Below the pieces are notes generated by a model. It saw only the letters and a program-made list of their open reading frames with translations. It was not told the origin of the DNA and searched no databases. Both the position numbers and the translations under genes were made by a program. From positions 1 through 9,231 of the forward strand of contig CAKOVW010000041.1 of the NCBI GenBank assembly GCA_934122125.1: DNA of 9,231 nucleotides. Reading direction: 5' to 3'. This DNA is from an uncultured Clostridia bacterium (GTDB lineage: Bacteria > Bacillota > Clostridia > TANB77 > CAG-508). Shown here piece by piece: positions 1 to 6,244 of this stretch; within the stretch, counting starts at the first letter, position 1, and every line of letters begins with the position of its first letter.

Positions 1-454
1 CACTCGGCTTATCCCCAATGTCCTCACTGGGCTTATCGCCAGTATCCTTGCTGGGTTTGTTGCCAGTATCCTTACTAGGCTTATTGCCGTTGTCTTTGCT
101 GCGGTTATCTCCGCTGGGTTTGTTGTCATGATTTTCACTGGGCTGATTGCTGATTTCCTCACTGGGTTTAACTTCATTCTCATTATCCGTTTTGTTTACG
201 GTACTGCCGCCGGGTTCATTGGTGATATTTTCACTTGCATCCGGCTTATTTTCTCCGTACTCAGACTGAGAACTGCTAGGCTGCTGCGGGTTCTGCTGCG
301 AGGAGTAATGGCTTTCGCACCTTGTAATGCCAAAAAACATCAGCATAACAATGGTGAAAAAGGCTACAACCTGAAGCCACCGCTTGGAAGAAGATTTCTT
401 CCAAACATTGGAGAACTTGCTCCCCGAAGTCATAACTTTGTTGTTCTTTTTCAT
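1..454 (-). CDS. Partial membrane-anchored protein with KPS-rich 8-residue repeats (C-terminus outside window)
   Basis: I do not recognise a family. The reading frame opens with ATG at 454-452, preceded by GGAGG (464-468) with a 9-nt spacer, and stays open to the window edge, giving about 151 visible codons. Residues 1-25 are basic. Residues about 26-44 (WLQVVAFFTIVMLMFFGI) form one hydrophobic segment, which could be an uncleaved signal anchor. The rest is Gln/Ser/Pro/Asn/Lys rich and ends in 8-residue units of the type NKPSKDTG. This looks like an extracellular, disordered stalk or wall-spanning region on a membrane anchor. A Cys at residue 46 follows Thr-Arg and does not fit a lipobox. The coding part is much richer in G+C (38-57% in hand-counted 60-base blocks) than the rest of the window, while its promoter region is AT-rich, which suggests transfer from another genome. 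It has its own promoter and lies behind the terminators of the upstream gene. Confidence 0.75.
   Translation of the reverse strand, partial: MKKNNKVMTSGSKFSNVWKKSSSKRWLQVVAFFTIVMLMFFGITRCESHYSSQQNPQQPSSSQSEYGENKPDASENITNEPGGSTVNKTDNENEVKPSEEISNQPSENHDNKPSGDNRSKDNGNKPSKDTGNKPSKDTGDKPSEDIGDKPS
8..103 (-). repeat. 24-bp tandem repeat, four imperfect copies, in frame
   Basis: Copies lie at 8-31, 32-55, 56-79 and 80-103. The middle two differ at only a few positions and the outer ones are more diverged. The period is 24 bp, so each copy encodes 8 residues of the form (N/D)KPS(K/E)D(T/I)G and copy number can change without a frameshift. The array probably continues past the left edge. Confidence 0.8.
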
Positions 455-530
455 AGACATTTTCCTCCATACAATCAATATTTTTTGTTTGCATATATAT
501 ATAATAGGTACTCTACCCATACTTACATTA

Positions 531-559
531 AGTATAGCATTTTTTTACATTTTTGTCAA
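531..559 (-). promoter_or_regulatory. Sigma-A promoter for the KPS-repeat gene
   Basis: On the minus strand a perfect -35 TTGACA (559-554) is separated by 17 bp from the -10 TATACT (536-531). The -10 is preceded by TGC, an extended -10 element. Transcription would begin near 524, leaving a leader of about 70 nt before the ATG at 454. Confidence 0.8.
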
Positions 560-605
560 TTTTTTATGTATACTAATATCATTGTTTATAAAAAATATGT
601 ATATC

Positions 606-622
606 AAAAATCTTCGATTTTT
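606..622. terminator. Short hairpin, probable second terminator
   Basis: A perfect inverted repeat, AAAAATC - TTC - GATTTTT, with a 7-bp stem and 3-nt loop. It lies just beyond the main terminator of the membrane-protein gene in the direction of transcription. It is symmetrical and could act in either direction. The stem is AT-rich and weak alone. Confidence 0.4.
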
Positions 623-630
623 CTACACAA

Positions 631-663
631 TAAAAAATGATAGCATAATAAATATACTATCAT
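631..663 (-). terminator. Rho-independent terminator of the membrane-protein gene, overlapping its stop codon
   Basis: On the minus strand the stem ATGATAG (663-657) pairs with CTATCAT (643-637). After one mismatch three more pairs follow, closing a 5-nt loop, and a run of T follows directly (636-631). The TGA stop codon of the upstream gene (662-660) lies inside the 5' arm of the stem. Confidence 0.75.
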
Positions 664-1133
664 AATGTTCTATATTGATTTTTATCTGCTCTTTCATCAA
701 GTTTTCTATCATATTCTTTATTTTTATAAAACCAATCTGTCTTTTTATCAATTGGATTTGCTTTTCTATTTTTATCTAATAATACATCAAAAAATGCTGC
801 TATTGGTATTACAATTCCTACTAAACATACTAGTAAATTACTATATAATTCTATTGGAGCATTCCCTGCTATAATACTATCCATACTGTTATATATGTAT
901 ATTCCATAATAAATTACATGTGCAACTAAGTATATTATTGTTGGAAGTAACTTTCTTCTTGTAATAAAACATATACAAATAAATGTAATAAATAGTAAAA
1001 CGATTTCCATAGTTATATCTATTGGAGGTAAAACAAAACTTTTACCCATAGAGCTTAAAACTGTTGCTACAACTCTAAATCCCCAAAATATAAATGCAAA
1101 TATTGCTATTAACCAGCTAGATAAATTTTTCAT
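660..1133 (-). CDS. Uncharacterised four-helix membrane protein with charged C-terminal tail
   Basis: 157 residues, function unknown. It starts at ATG 1133-1131 behind AGAGGA (1143-1148), spacing 9 nt. Hydrophobic segments lie at about residues 6-26, 42-58, 64-82 and 98-118, so a four-pass cytoplasmic-membrane protein is likely. After the last helix comes a strongly charged tail of about 40 residues containing DWFYKNKEYDRKLDERADKN, which reads like a conserved cytosolic motif. From memory, similar tails occur in unannotated membrane proteins of gut Clostridia, but I cannot search. It follows the DUF1292 gene by 77 bp, with a hairpin between them and no convincing promoter of its own, so it is probably read from upstream. 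The TGA stop lies within the terminator stem. No catalytic motif is seen. Confidence 0.8.
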   Translation of the reverse strand: MKNLSSWLIAIFAFIFWGFRVVATVLSSMGKSFVLPPIDITMEIVLLFITFICICFITRRKLLPTIIYLVAHVIYYGIYIYNSMDSIIAGNAPIELYSNLLVCLVGIVIPIAAFFDVLLDKNRKANPIDKKTDWFYKNKEYDRKLDERADKNQYRTL

Positions 1134-1168
1134 ATAATATTTTCCTCTTTTTTATTAAAATATATGTT

Positions 1169-1202
1169 AAGGGACATCTCTGTAAAAATAGAAATATCCC
1201 TT
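1169..1202 (-). terminator. Long RNA hairpin after the DUF1292 gene, attenuator or weak terminator
   Basis: In the minus-strand RNA, AAGGGATATTTCU (1202-1190) pairs with AGAGAUGUCCCUU (1181-1169) over 13 pairs, two of them G-U wobbles, around an 8-nt loop. Only the minus-strand transcript forms the full stem, because the wobbles become A-C mismatches on the plus strand. It begins 8 nt after the TAA of the DUF1292 gene. The sequence after it (AACATATATTTT) is not a proper T-run, so it may be a leaky terminator, an attenuator before the membrane-protein gene, or a 3'-end stabiliser. Confidence 0.55.
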
Positions 1203-1210
1203 ATATTTTA

Positions 1211-1540
1211 TTAGTCTACAAAATTAAACTCATCTTCAAATTTCTCTTTAAATTTTTCAAATACTTTATTAAGTACTTCTTCATCTTCTACACTAACATA
1301 AGATTCTTCATCTTCTGATTCTGTATCTTCTAGTTTAAGAATTACAACTTCACCAGGTTCTTCTGTTTCTTCCTCTTCTACTGGTAAAAGTACTACATAT
1401 TCTTCTCCATCATATTCTATTAGATCTAGGAATTCAAATTCTACTTCATTTCCATCTTCATCATTTAAAACTAATATGTTGTCTAATTCTTCTCCTTCAT
1501 TTACATTTTCTGTGTCTTTGTTTAAATTTTCTTTACTCAT
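1211..1540 (-). CDS. DUF1292 family acidic protein (YrzB-like)
   Basis: 109 residues. The start ATG is preceded by GAGGAG (1551-1556) at 10 nt. After an N-terminal Glu/Asp-rich stretch comes the DUF1292 core, about residues 20-70: ILVLNDEDGNEVEFEFLDL, then EYDGEEYVVLLPVE, then GEVVILKLED. The C-terminal part (VFEKFKEKFEDEFNFVD) is also acidic. Length and composition fit this small family of unknown function. In Bacillus subtilis and many other Bacillota a DUF1292 gene (yrzB) follows the ireB-like and ruvX genes, exactly as here, and that synteny strengthens the call. The gene is separated from ruvX by 88 bp with a weak 6-bp hairpin (1575-1590) and AT-rich sequence, so it might have a promoter of its own, but none is clear. 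Soluble and cytosolic, with no membrane segment. Confidence 0.88.
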   Translation of the reverse strand: MSKENLNKDTENVNEGEELDNILVLNDEDGNEVEFEFLDLIEYDGEEYVVLLPVEEEETEEPGEVVILKLEDTESEDEESYVSVEDEEVLNKVFEKFKEKFEDEFNFVD

Positions 1541-1628
1541 TTTAATTTTTCTCCTCTCGTTTATATATAATAAAATTGTATTTCTACAATGTTAATATCT
1601 ATTTCTATTGTTTGTATTTTTTGCATAT

Positions 1629-2054
1629 TTATACATTATTTTTTTGTTTATTCATGTATGTTTCAAGAATGTAAACTGCTGAAATTGTATCTACAATTTC
1701 TCTTTTTTTATTTTTATTTATATTAAGATAATTCATAGTTTTATGTGCAGCAACAGTTGTTAATCTTTCATCAATTGTTTCTATTAAAATTTTAGGAAAT
1801 TTACATTTCAACTTATGTATAAATTTTTGAGTTACTTCAACCCTTTCAGTTTTGCTGCCATCCATATTTAATGGCATGCCAATAACAAAGGTATCAATAG
1901 AGTACTGTAGTAAAATTTCATCTAGCCTTTTTAACACTACCTTATCATTTCCATTGCAATGTATTGTTTCTAACCCTTGCGCTGTAATTCCAAGTTCGTC
2001 TGTTATAGCTAGTCCGACTCTACTATCTCCATAGTCAATTCCTAATTTTCGCAT
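1629..2054 (-). CDS. ruvX: RuvX/YqgF family putative Holliday junction resolvase
   Basis: 141 residues, the usual length for the YqgF/RuvX family (B. subtilis YrrK). These are RNase H-fold nucleases proposed to resolve Holliday junctions, and in E. coli YqgF is also linked to 16S rRNA 5'-end processing. Visible motifs in order: LGIDYGDSRVGLAI (residues 4-17) with the first catalytic Asp at 7; VIGMPLNMDGS (57-67); IDERLTT (94-100) with the acidic D95/E96; and VDTISAVYILETYM (121-134) with the last catalytic Asp at 122. No key residue is missing. The ATG follows the ireB stop by 3 nt, and the junction reads TAA TAA ATG, two stops then the start in the same frame. The weak ribosome binding site (GGATGAG) lies inside the end of ireB, so translational coupling is likely. 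Confidence 0.96.
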   Translation of the reverse strand: MRKLGIDYGDSRVGLAITDELGITAQGLETIHCNGNDKVVLKRLDEILLQYSIDTFVIGMPLNMDGSKTERVEVTQKFIHKLKCKFPKILIETIDERLTTVAAHKTMNYLNINKNKKREIVDTISAVYILETYMNKQKNNV

Positions 2055-2057
2055 TTA

Positions 2058-2312
2058 TTACTCATCCAATCCTATATAATTTTTTACCATTTTTTCTAAT
2101 AGTTCATCTCTTTCAATTTGTCTTATCAAATTTCTAGCATCGTTATGACTAGTAATATAGGTAGGATCTCCTGATAAAATATAACCTACAATTTGGTTTA
2201 TAGGGTTATATCCCTTTTCTTCTAGAGCATGATATACTTCTTTTAAAATTTCTCTTGCTTTTAAATTTTTGTCTTTTTCTACTTTAAAGCTGACTGTTTC
2301 ATCAGATATCAT
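2058..2312 (-). CDS. ireB: IreB family regulatory phosphoprotein (DUF965, YrzL-like)
   Basis: 84 residues, full length for the family. The central block reads VYHALEEKGYNPINQIVGYI followed by LSGDPTYITSHNDARNLIRQ, the strongly conserved core of DUF965/IreB. In Enterococcus faecalis IreB is phosphorylated on N-terminal threonines by the PASTA-domain Ser/Thr kinase IreK and negatively controls intrinsic cephalosporin resistance. Here the N-terminus MISDETVSF offers one threonine (T6) flanked by serines. A strong ribosome binding site (AAGGAGGA, 2321-2328) overlaps the TAA of the preceding GAF/GGDEF gene, leaving 14 nt between the genes, and ruvX starts 3 nt downstream. The ireB-ruvX pair is standard in Bacillota, but the genes upstream of it here are not. 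No kinase gene is in the window. Confidence 0.95.
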   Translation of the reverse strand: MISDETVSFKVEKDKNLKAREILKEVYHALEEKGYNPINQIVGYILSGDPTYITSHNDARNLIRQIERDELLEKMVKNYIGLDE

Positions 2313-2326
2313 AGTAAATTTCCTCC

Positions 2327-3397
2327 TTATAAATAATTAATTGTATTTTCATCTTTTGAAGCTGAATCTAAATATTCTTCTAGCTTCTTTGTAAGCCCTT
2401 CTAGTGCTGTTCCTTTATAGTATGTAGATAGTACCACATTAATTTTAGGTGATACCTTACCTTGCTCTGTTTCTATTTCTATGTTTTCTACTTGTTCTTT
2501 AATTTGGTTCATAAAATTAACTATTGTATTTATTTCAATTCCAGAAAATATTATAGCAAACTTTGGTCCCATATATCTAACAAAAACGTATTCTGAAGAT
2601 AAGTTTTTGGCCACTTCATCACTAACTTGTGTAACTATTTGGTTTCCTGCTTCTCTGCTATATTTTTCATTAATCTCTTCCAAATTTGTAATTCTAAATA
2701 AGCAAACTGTTGATGTTACATATTGGTCAATAATCTTTTTACCTTCTGCAAATAAATATTCTGCAGATTTTAATTTAGTAAATTTATCTTCTCTTACTAT
2801 ATTTTCTATAACTTGTTGATTTTCAACTGTTTTTAGTACAGATACAATATTATTTTTTATAACTTCTAATATAGTAGTATCAATATTATCAAATTCATGT
2901 GGCTTACTGCCTTCTATAATCCAGTATCCTATATATACATTTTCTATATATAGAGGGAAGAACATAGCTGACTTTGCTCTTCCAAACTCCATTTTTTGAT
3001 ATGGTAGTCTTTCTCCTTCTTTTTCAATTGTTATATATTTTGGTATTGCTGACTGTATACTGTCTTTAAATATCTCCTCATTTTGAAGATTTCGTAAAGT
3101 TTCCCAATGTTTTGGTTCAACATTTGATGCTTTAACTACATACTCTGTTCCATTATATATAACTATAGTAGAATATTTAATATTATACCTTTCAATCAGA
3201 ATATTATTGATTTTTTGAATTTTTTCGTTTACTGAAGTAACTTCACTTATAGTATTCATAAAATCTTGTAATATATTTAAATTTGTTATTTTTTGATTTA
3301 TGTTATTAAAGTTTTCTATTTTTTTGCTTATTGATAAATTATATACAAATAATCCTATAATAATTAGTATTAATAATATTATTACTCCTAGTATCAA
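2327..3397 (-). CDS. Membrane-anchored GAF domain protein with degenerate GGDEF domain
   Basis: Numbered from an upstream in-frame GTG at 3406 (359 aa). I prefer TTG at 3397 (codon 4), because AGAGGTGA (3403-3410) sits 5 nt before it but overlaps the GTG itself. Residues 3-24 are one transmembrane helix, 28-70 probably helical coiled coil, about 60-195 a GAF-like sensory domain, and 205-359 a GGDEF-type fold. GGDEF landmarks are recognisable: DKFTKLKS for the usual D-LTGL-N-R, FRITNLEEINEKYSREAGNQ for the substrate-binding stretch, and RYMGPKF (277-283) for RYGGDEF. The catalytic GGDEF is therefore MGPKF and no RxxD inhibitory site precedes it, so cyclic-di-GMP synthesis is not expected. A role as a ligand sensor, nucleotide-binding scaffold or partner of the ATPase homologue encoded just upstream is inferred. 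The preceding stop is 25 nt before this start. Confidence 0.82.
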   Translation of the reverse strand: MILGVIILLILIIIGLFVYNLSISKKIENFNNINQKITNLNILQDFMNTISEVTSVNEKIQKINNILIERYNIKYSTIVIYNGTEYVVKASNVEPKHWETLRNLQNEEIFKDSIQSAIPKYITIEKEGERLPYQKMEFGRAKSAMFFPLYIENVYIGYWIIEGSKPHEFDNIDTTILEVIKNNIVSVLKTVENQQVIENIVREDKFTKLKSAEYLFAEGKKIIDQYVTSTVCLFRITNLEEINEKYSREAGNQIVTQVSDEVAKNLSSEYVFVRYMGPKFAIIFSGIEINTIVNFMNQIKEQVENIEIETEQGKVSPKINVVLSTYYKGTALEGLTKKLEEYLDSASKDENTINYL

Positions 3398-3402
3398 AAA
3401 AT

Positions 3403-3410
3403 TCACCTCT
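3403..3410 (-). promoter_or_regulatory. Ribosome binding site that favours a TTG start at 3397
   Basis: AGAGGTGA on the minus strand matches the anti-Shine-Dalgarno well and lies 5 nt before TTG (3397-3395). The alternative GTG start (3406-3404) is inside this same motif and has no other site at a workable distance upstream, where the sequence is only A-rich. Confidence 0.6.
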
Positions 3411-3422
3411 TTTTTGTAATAT

Positions 3423-5756
3423 TTAATAGTTGTTTTTCATTTTATTTAATGTGCTATTCATACTGGCTGAAAAGTTATTACCTTTATTGTATGGGCTATA
3501 TGCTGTATTTTTTGTATTATTTCCAATTAAAGGATATACCATATTTCCTAAGTTTTCAAGTGCTGACATTAGTCCTTTAGAATATCCATTTAGTGTAACT
3601 TTACAATTTATAATTCCATCTAAATACCTTGAATATGTTTGTTCTTCAAATGGAATTGTACAATATTTTACTGTATCTTTATTAAATAACTCTGTCATAA
3701 AAGACATTTCTGGGTCATTATAATAAGCCATTCCACCAATAATTACCTTTTCATTTACGCTCTTTAATTTTACTACCTTATTTAATACAATTCTTATTTT
3801 TTCTGTATTTAGCATATTTTTAGCCTTTAGATTTCTTAAAAATTCTGTTAATGGTTGTATTGTCAATATATCTAAACTTTGTACTAAATAAATTTCTTGT
3901 GCTTGTACAAAATAGCTATAATCTGTTGTAAAATCACAATCTATAAGTACTAATGAATAATTATTAGCTAATGTTTTTATTATTGTAGAACTGTCTTCCG
4001 CTTCTTCCATTTCTCCTGGAACATTAGTATATACTGTTAAGTTCTTATGAACTTGTATTCCTCCTGCAATTCCTTTTTGTAAGTTTTCCATACAAGTTGC
4101 TGCTACATTTCTTAGATTTTCCTCATTTTCTGTATAAATATAATATGAATTTTTATTTTTTGTTAAGTCTAAAATTGCTGTATTTATTCCTCTTTGTGAA
4201 AGTAGTTCTGCTAAATTATTTACTAAGAAAGATGTTCCATTTTTTGAAGTTCCAATAAATGCAACTACTTTTCTATCTTTAGTAATAATGTTAGCTGTAT
4301 TTAATTCACTAAAATTATTAGTAACAACTGGTGTTGATTTTATTGTTTCATTATAGTTTTCAGTTGTTTCAAATTTAGGTTCTACTACTTTTGGTTCTTC
4401 TACTTGTTTAGTAACATTTTCTACTTTTTCAGGTTCTTCCTTTAATTGTTCATCTTGTGCAAATAAAAATTCATTGTCTAATCCTGGTAATATAATTTCT
4501 TCTTCATTTTTGTTTGTTTGTGTTTGTTCTTCATCACCTAAATCAAATAAATTTATTGGAGCTACATCTTCTGTATTCTCTTTTGGAACAACATCTTCTT
4601 TATTTTCTTTTGGTTGTTCAACGCTTTGTTTTTTAGGTCTGCCTCTTCCTTTTTTTACAGTAACTACTTCTTCTGTTTCTTCTGGTTTAATCTTTTTAGG
4701 TCTGCCTCTTCTTTTTGGTTGAACTGCCTCTATATTTGAACTTTCTTCAATTTCATTTTTTTCTGTTTCTACAGCTTCTTGTTCTGTATGCATAATATTA
4801 TCAAGCACATTTTCAATTTCAGAAGATGGCTCTTCTGGTTCTTCTTGTATTCGAGTTGGAATATCAACTTTAGATTTTGTACCTTGTACCTTTTTTACTG
4901 TATTTGTATCTATTGTAGAAGGTATAACAACAGGTTCTGTAATTACATTTCTTTTTAAACTTTGTCTTATTATTTCTAAATCATTACTATCATCTGGAAT
5001 TTTATTCTTTTTAGCATATTCATTATATTTATTATACTTTTCTGCTGGTTTTGATGGCATTCCAAATGCAACAACTTCTTGATATTTTGGACTATTAGCT
5101 TCCAAAACAGCTTTTACATTTAAAGGCAAGAACTTAGCAATTAGCCTTAGTTGAGCATCTGTATATTGACTAGCAATATGGTCAAAACTTTCTACATATT
5201 GTTCCTCATTTTTTCCTAGTCTTTTATAATGATTTATAATGTTCTGAATTTCAACTTCACTAACATCTCCGTCATTTTCTACTTTATAGTCTACATCATC
5301 TGGATCTATATGGTAGTATACCTTTGCTTCTTTTTTTCCACGTGGTCTATTTAATAATTGACATACAGCAGTAATACTCCTATCTTTTCCAATAAGAGCA
5401 TTATATACACCTATTCCAAATAACTTAACTAGTAATGGTTCTGATTTTTCTCTCCTGTCAGTACATATTAAAATTATTGGAATATCATTTCCATTTTGGT
5501 TTGTTGCTTCATCACTAATGTTATCCATTTTTTCAAATATGAATTTATCTATTTGATCATAATTAGTATTTGAAAATGGTTGTAAATCTTCACTTATAAT
5601 AATTCTATCATAAGTTTTATCTCTTTGTAACTCTTTAATAATTGCATTAAAATAATATACATTCTTAGCTGAAATAATTTCTTTATATTCTTGTTGATAT
5701 TTTTTTATTATTGATTCAGAAATGCTTTCATTATTAACTGCAAATAATACTTTCAT
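3423..5756 (-). CDS. CpaE/TadZ-like MinD-family ATPase homologue with defective Walker A and two AT-hooks
   Basis: 777 residues from ATG 5756, which has GGAGGGG (5766-5772) 9 nt upstream; an extension to TTG 5816 would run into the upstream gene and lacks such a site. Domains: residues 1-135 a receiver-like alpha/beta domain (MKVLFAVNN, RIIISED, IPIILICTDRR); 150-300 a helical region; 300-490 a long Glu-rich linker with two AT-hooks, RRGRPKK (349-355) and GRGRPKK (370-376); 492-740 a ParA/MinD/CpaE-type fold. In that fold the P-loop reads VAFIGTSKNGTSFLVNNLA (498-516), so the Walker A lysine is replaced by Thr508, and LVLIDCDF (602-609) is the Walker B strand. CpaE/TadZ proteins place pilus or secretion machines at the membrane, and atypical P-loops are known in them. 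The ATG follows the stop of the VirB2-like gene by 5 nt, implying coupled translation. AT-hooks are unexpected here; the linker may instead just be charged and disordered. Confidence 0.8.
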   Translation of the reverse strand: MKVLFAVNNESISESIIKKYQQEYKEIISAKNVYYFNAIIKELQRDKTYDRIIISEDLQPFSNTNYDQIDKFIFEKMDNISDEATNQNGNDIPIILICTDRREKSEPLLVKLFGIGVYNALIGKDRSITAVCQLLNRPRGKKEAKVYYHIDPDDVDYKVENDGDVSEVEIQNIINHYKRLGKNEEQYVESFDHIASQYTDAQLRLIAKFLPLNVKAVLEANSPKYQEVVAFGMPSKPAEKYNKYNEYAKKNKIPDDSNDLEIIRQSLKRNVITEPVVIPSTIDTNTVKKVQGTKSKVDIPTRIQEEPEEPSSEIENVLDNIMHTEQEAVETEKNEIEESSNIEAVQPKRRGRPKKIKPEETEEVVTVKKGRGRPKKQSVEQPKENKEDVVPKENTEDVAPINLFDLGDEEQTQTNKNEEEIILPGLDNEFLFAQDEQLKEEPEKVENVTKQVEEPKVVEPKFETTENYNETIKSTPVVTNNFSELNTANIITKDRKVVAFIGTSKNGTSFLVNNLAELLSQRGINTAILDLTKNKNSYYIYTENEENLRNVAATCMENLQKGIAGGIQVHKNLTVYTNVPGEMEEAEDSSTIIKTLANNYSLVLIDCDFTTDYSYFVQAQEIYLVQSLDILTIQPLTEFLRNLKAKNMLNTEKIRIVLNKVVKLKSVNEKVIIGGMAYYNDPEMSFMTELFNKDTVKYCTIPFEEQTYSRYLDGIINCKVTLNGYSKGLMSALENLGNMVYPLIGNNTKNTAYSPYNKGNNFSASMNSTLNKMKNNY
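4630..4711 (-). repeat. Repeated AT-hook coding segment within the CpaE-like gene
   Basis: The same 19-base stretch (TTTTTAGGTCTGCCTCTTC on the plus strand) occurs at 4630-4648 and 4693-4711, exactly 63 bp (21 codons) apart. Each copy encodes the AT-hook core RGRPKK. The spacing sequence is Glu/Val/Lys-rich and not repeated. Confidence 0.7.
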
Positions 5757-5761
5757 TTGTT

Positions 5762-6169
5762 TTAACCCCTCCAACCTCTTACAACTATTGCAAAGATCAA
5801 TGGTAATACTTGGCAAATTACCATTACTGTAATAATGGCTACTAATACGCCGAAGCCTTTATCTTGTACATCTAACTTTCTAATTCCTATAACATAACGA
5901 TATATAGCAGCAAATACAATTCCTACAAATCCAAATGGAATACTATATATTCTAACTGTGTTTAAAATATATGCTACTAAACCATATGTGTTGTTTCCGT
6001 AAGCTGCTTGATAATCTTTTAGTTCATTTAATGCTTTTTCTTTTATACCAACTAAGTTAGTAGTAGCTGTTTCTGATGTTATTGTATTTGCTTGGTTATT
6101 AGTTGCGTACACTGTAACTGTTCCAAATATTATTAATAAAATAAATACTATTGCGACTATTTTTTTCAT
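5762..6169 (-). CDS. Small VirB2/TrbC-like pilin-type membrane protein
   Basis: 135 residues. The start ATG has AAAAGGGG upstream (core 6179-6182, 9 nt away). Residues 1-22 (KKIVAIVFILLIIFGTVTVYA) are a signal peptide with likely cleavage after YA. A polar Thr/Asn segment and a helix (42-58) follow. Two hydrophobic helices then lie at 74-95 and 106-130, separated by a short charged loop with RKLDVQDKG. Signal peptide plus two closely spaced helices is the architecture of VirB2/TrbC-type pilins of type IV secretion systems; the sequence itself is only loosely similar, so this is a structural guess. The gene is the first of a tight operon, its stop lying 5 nt before the CpaE-like start, whose ribosome binding site is embedded in its last codons (GWRG). 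That fits a membrane subunit working with the ATPase homologue. It could instead be an unrelated small secretion or envelope protein. Confidence 0.7.
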   Translation of the reverse strand: MKKIVAIVFILLIIFGTVTVYATNNQANTITSETATTNLVGIKEKALNELKDYQAAYGNNTYGLVAYILNTVRIYSIPFGFVGIVFAAIYRYVIGIRKLDVQDKGFGVLVAIITVMVICQVLPLIFAIVVRGWRG

Positions 6170-6212
6170 AAAATGTTGCCCCTTTTCATTTTTTTATTTT
6201 TCATTTTCATAT

Positions 6213-6241
6213 ATTATATAATACAATAAAGTGTAGAAAAT
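6213..6241 (-). promoter_or_regulatory. Weak candidate promoter for the VirB2-like operon
   Basis: A perfect TATAAT (6218-6213) lies 43 nt upstream of the start codon at 6169, just after the terminator of the Fn3 gene, where a promoter is expected. At 17 bp spacing the -35 position holds only ATTTTC (6241-6236), so it would be weak or need an activator. Confidence 0.4.
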
Positions 6242-6244
6242 AGC

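Noticed and set aside
1..460. The G+C-rich left end as a template repeat for the variable region
   Set aside because: By eye it shares no extended similarity with 8260-8431 and reads as a coherent anchored repeat protein.
276..494. A 72-codon minus-strand frame overlapping the left-hand gene
   Set aside because: It is another frame of the same strand. The frame starting at 454 has the GGAGG site, a membrane anchor and in-frame repeats, and stays open to the edge.
128..665. Overlapping open frames on the plus strand (128-640 and 384-665)
   Set aside because: They lie antisense to the KPS-repeat gene and its promoter, have no convincing ribosome binding site, and end in low-complexity AT-rich translation.
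1575..1590. ATTGTA - TTTC - TACAAT hairpin between ruvX and the DUF1292 gene as a terminator
   Set aside because: The 6-bp AT-rich stem is weak and no T-run follows directly; it could be chance in AT-rich sequence.
5757..5816. Longer N-terminus for the CpaE-like protein from TTG 5816
   Set aside because: It would overlap the end of the VirB2-like gene by 55 bp and has no well-placed ribosome binding site, whereas ATG 5756 has GGAGGGG at 9 nt and begins a natural beta strand (MKVLFAV).
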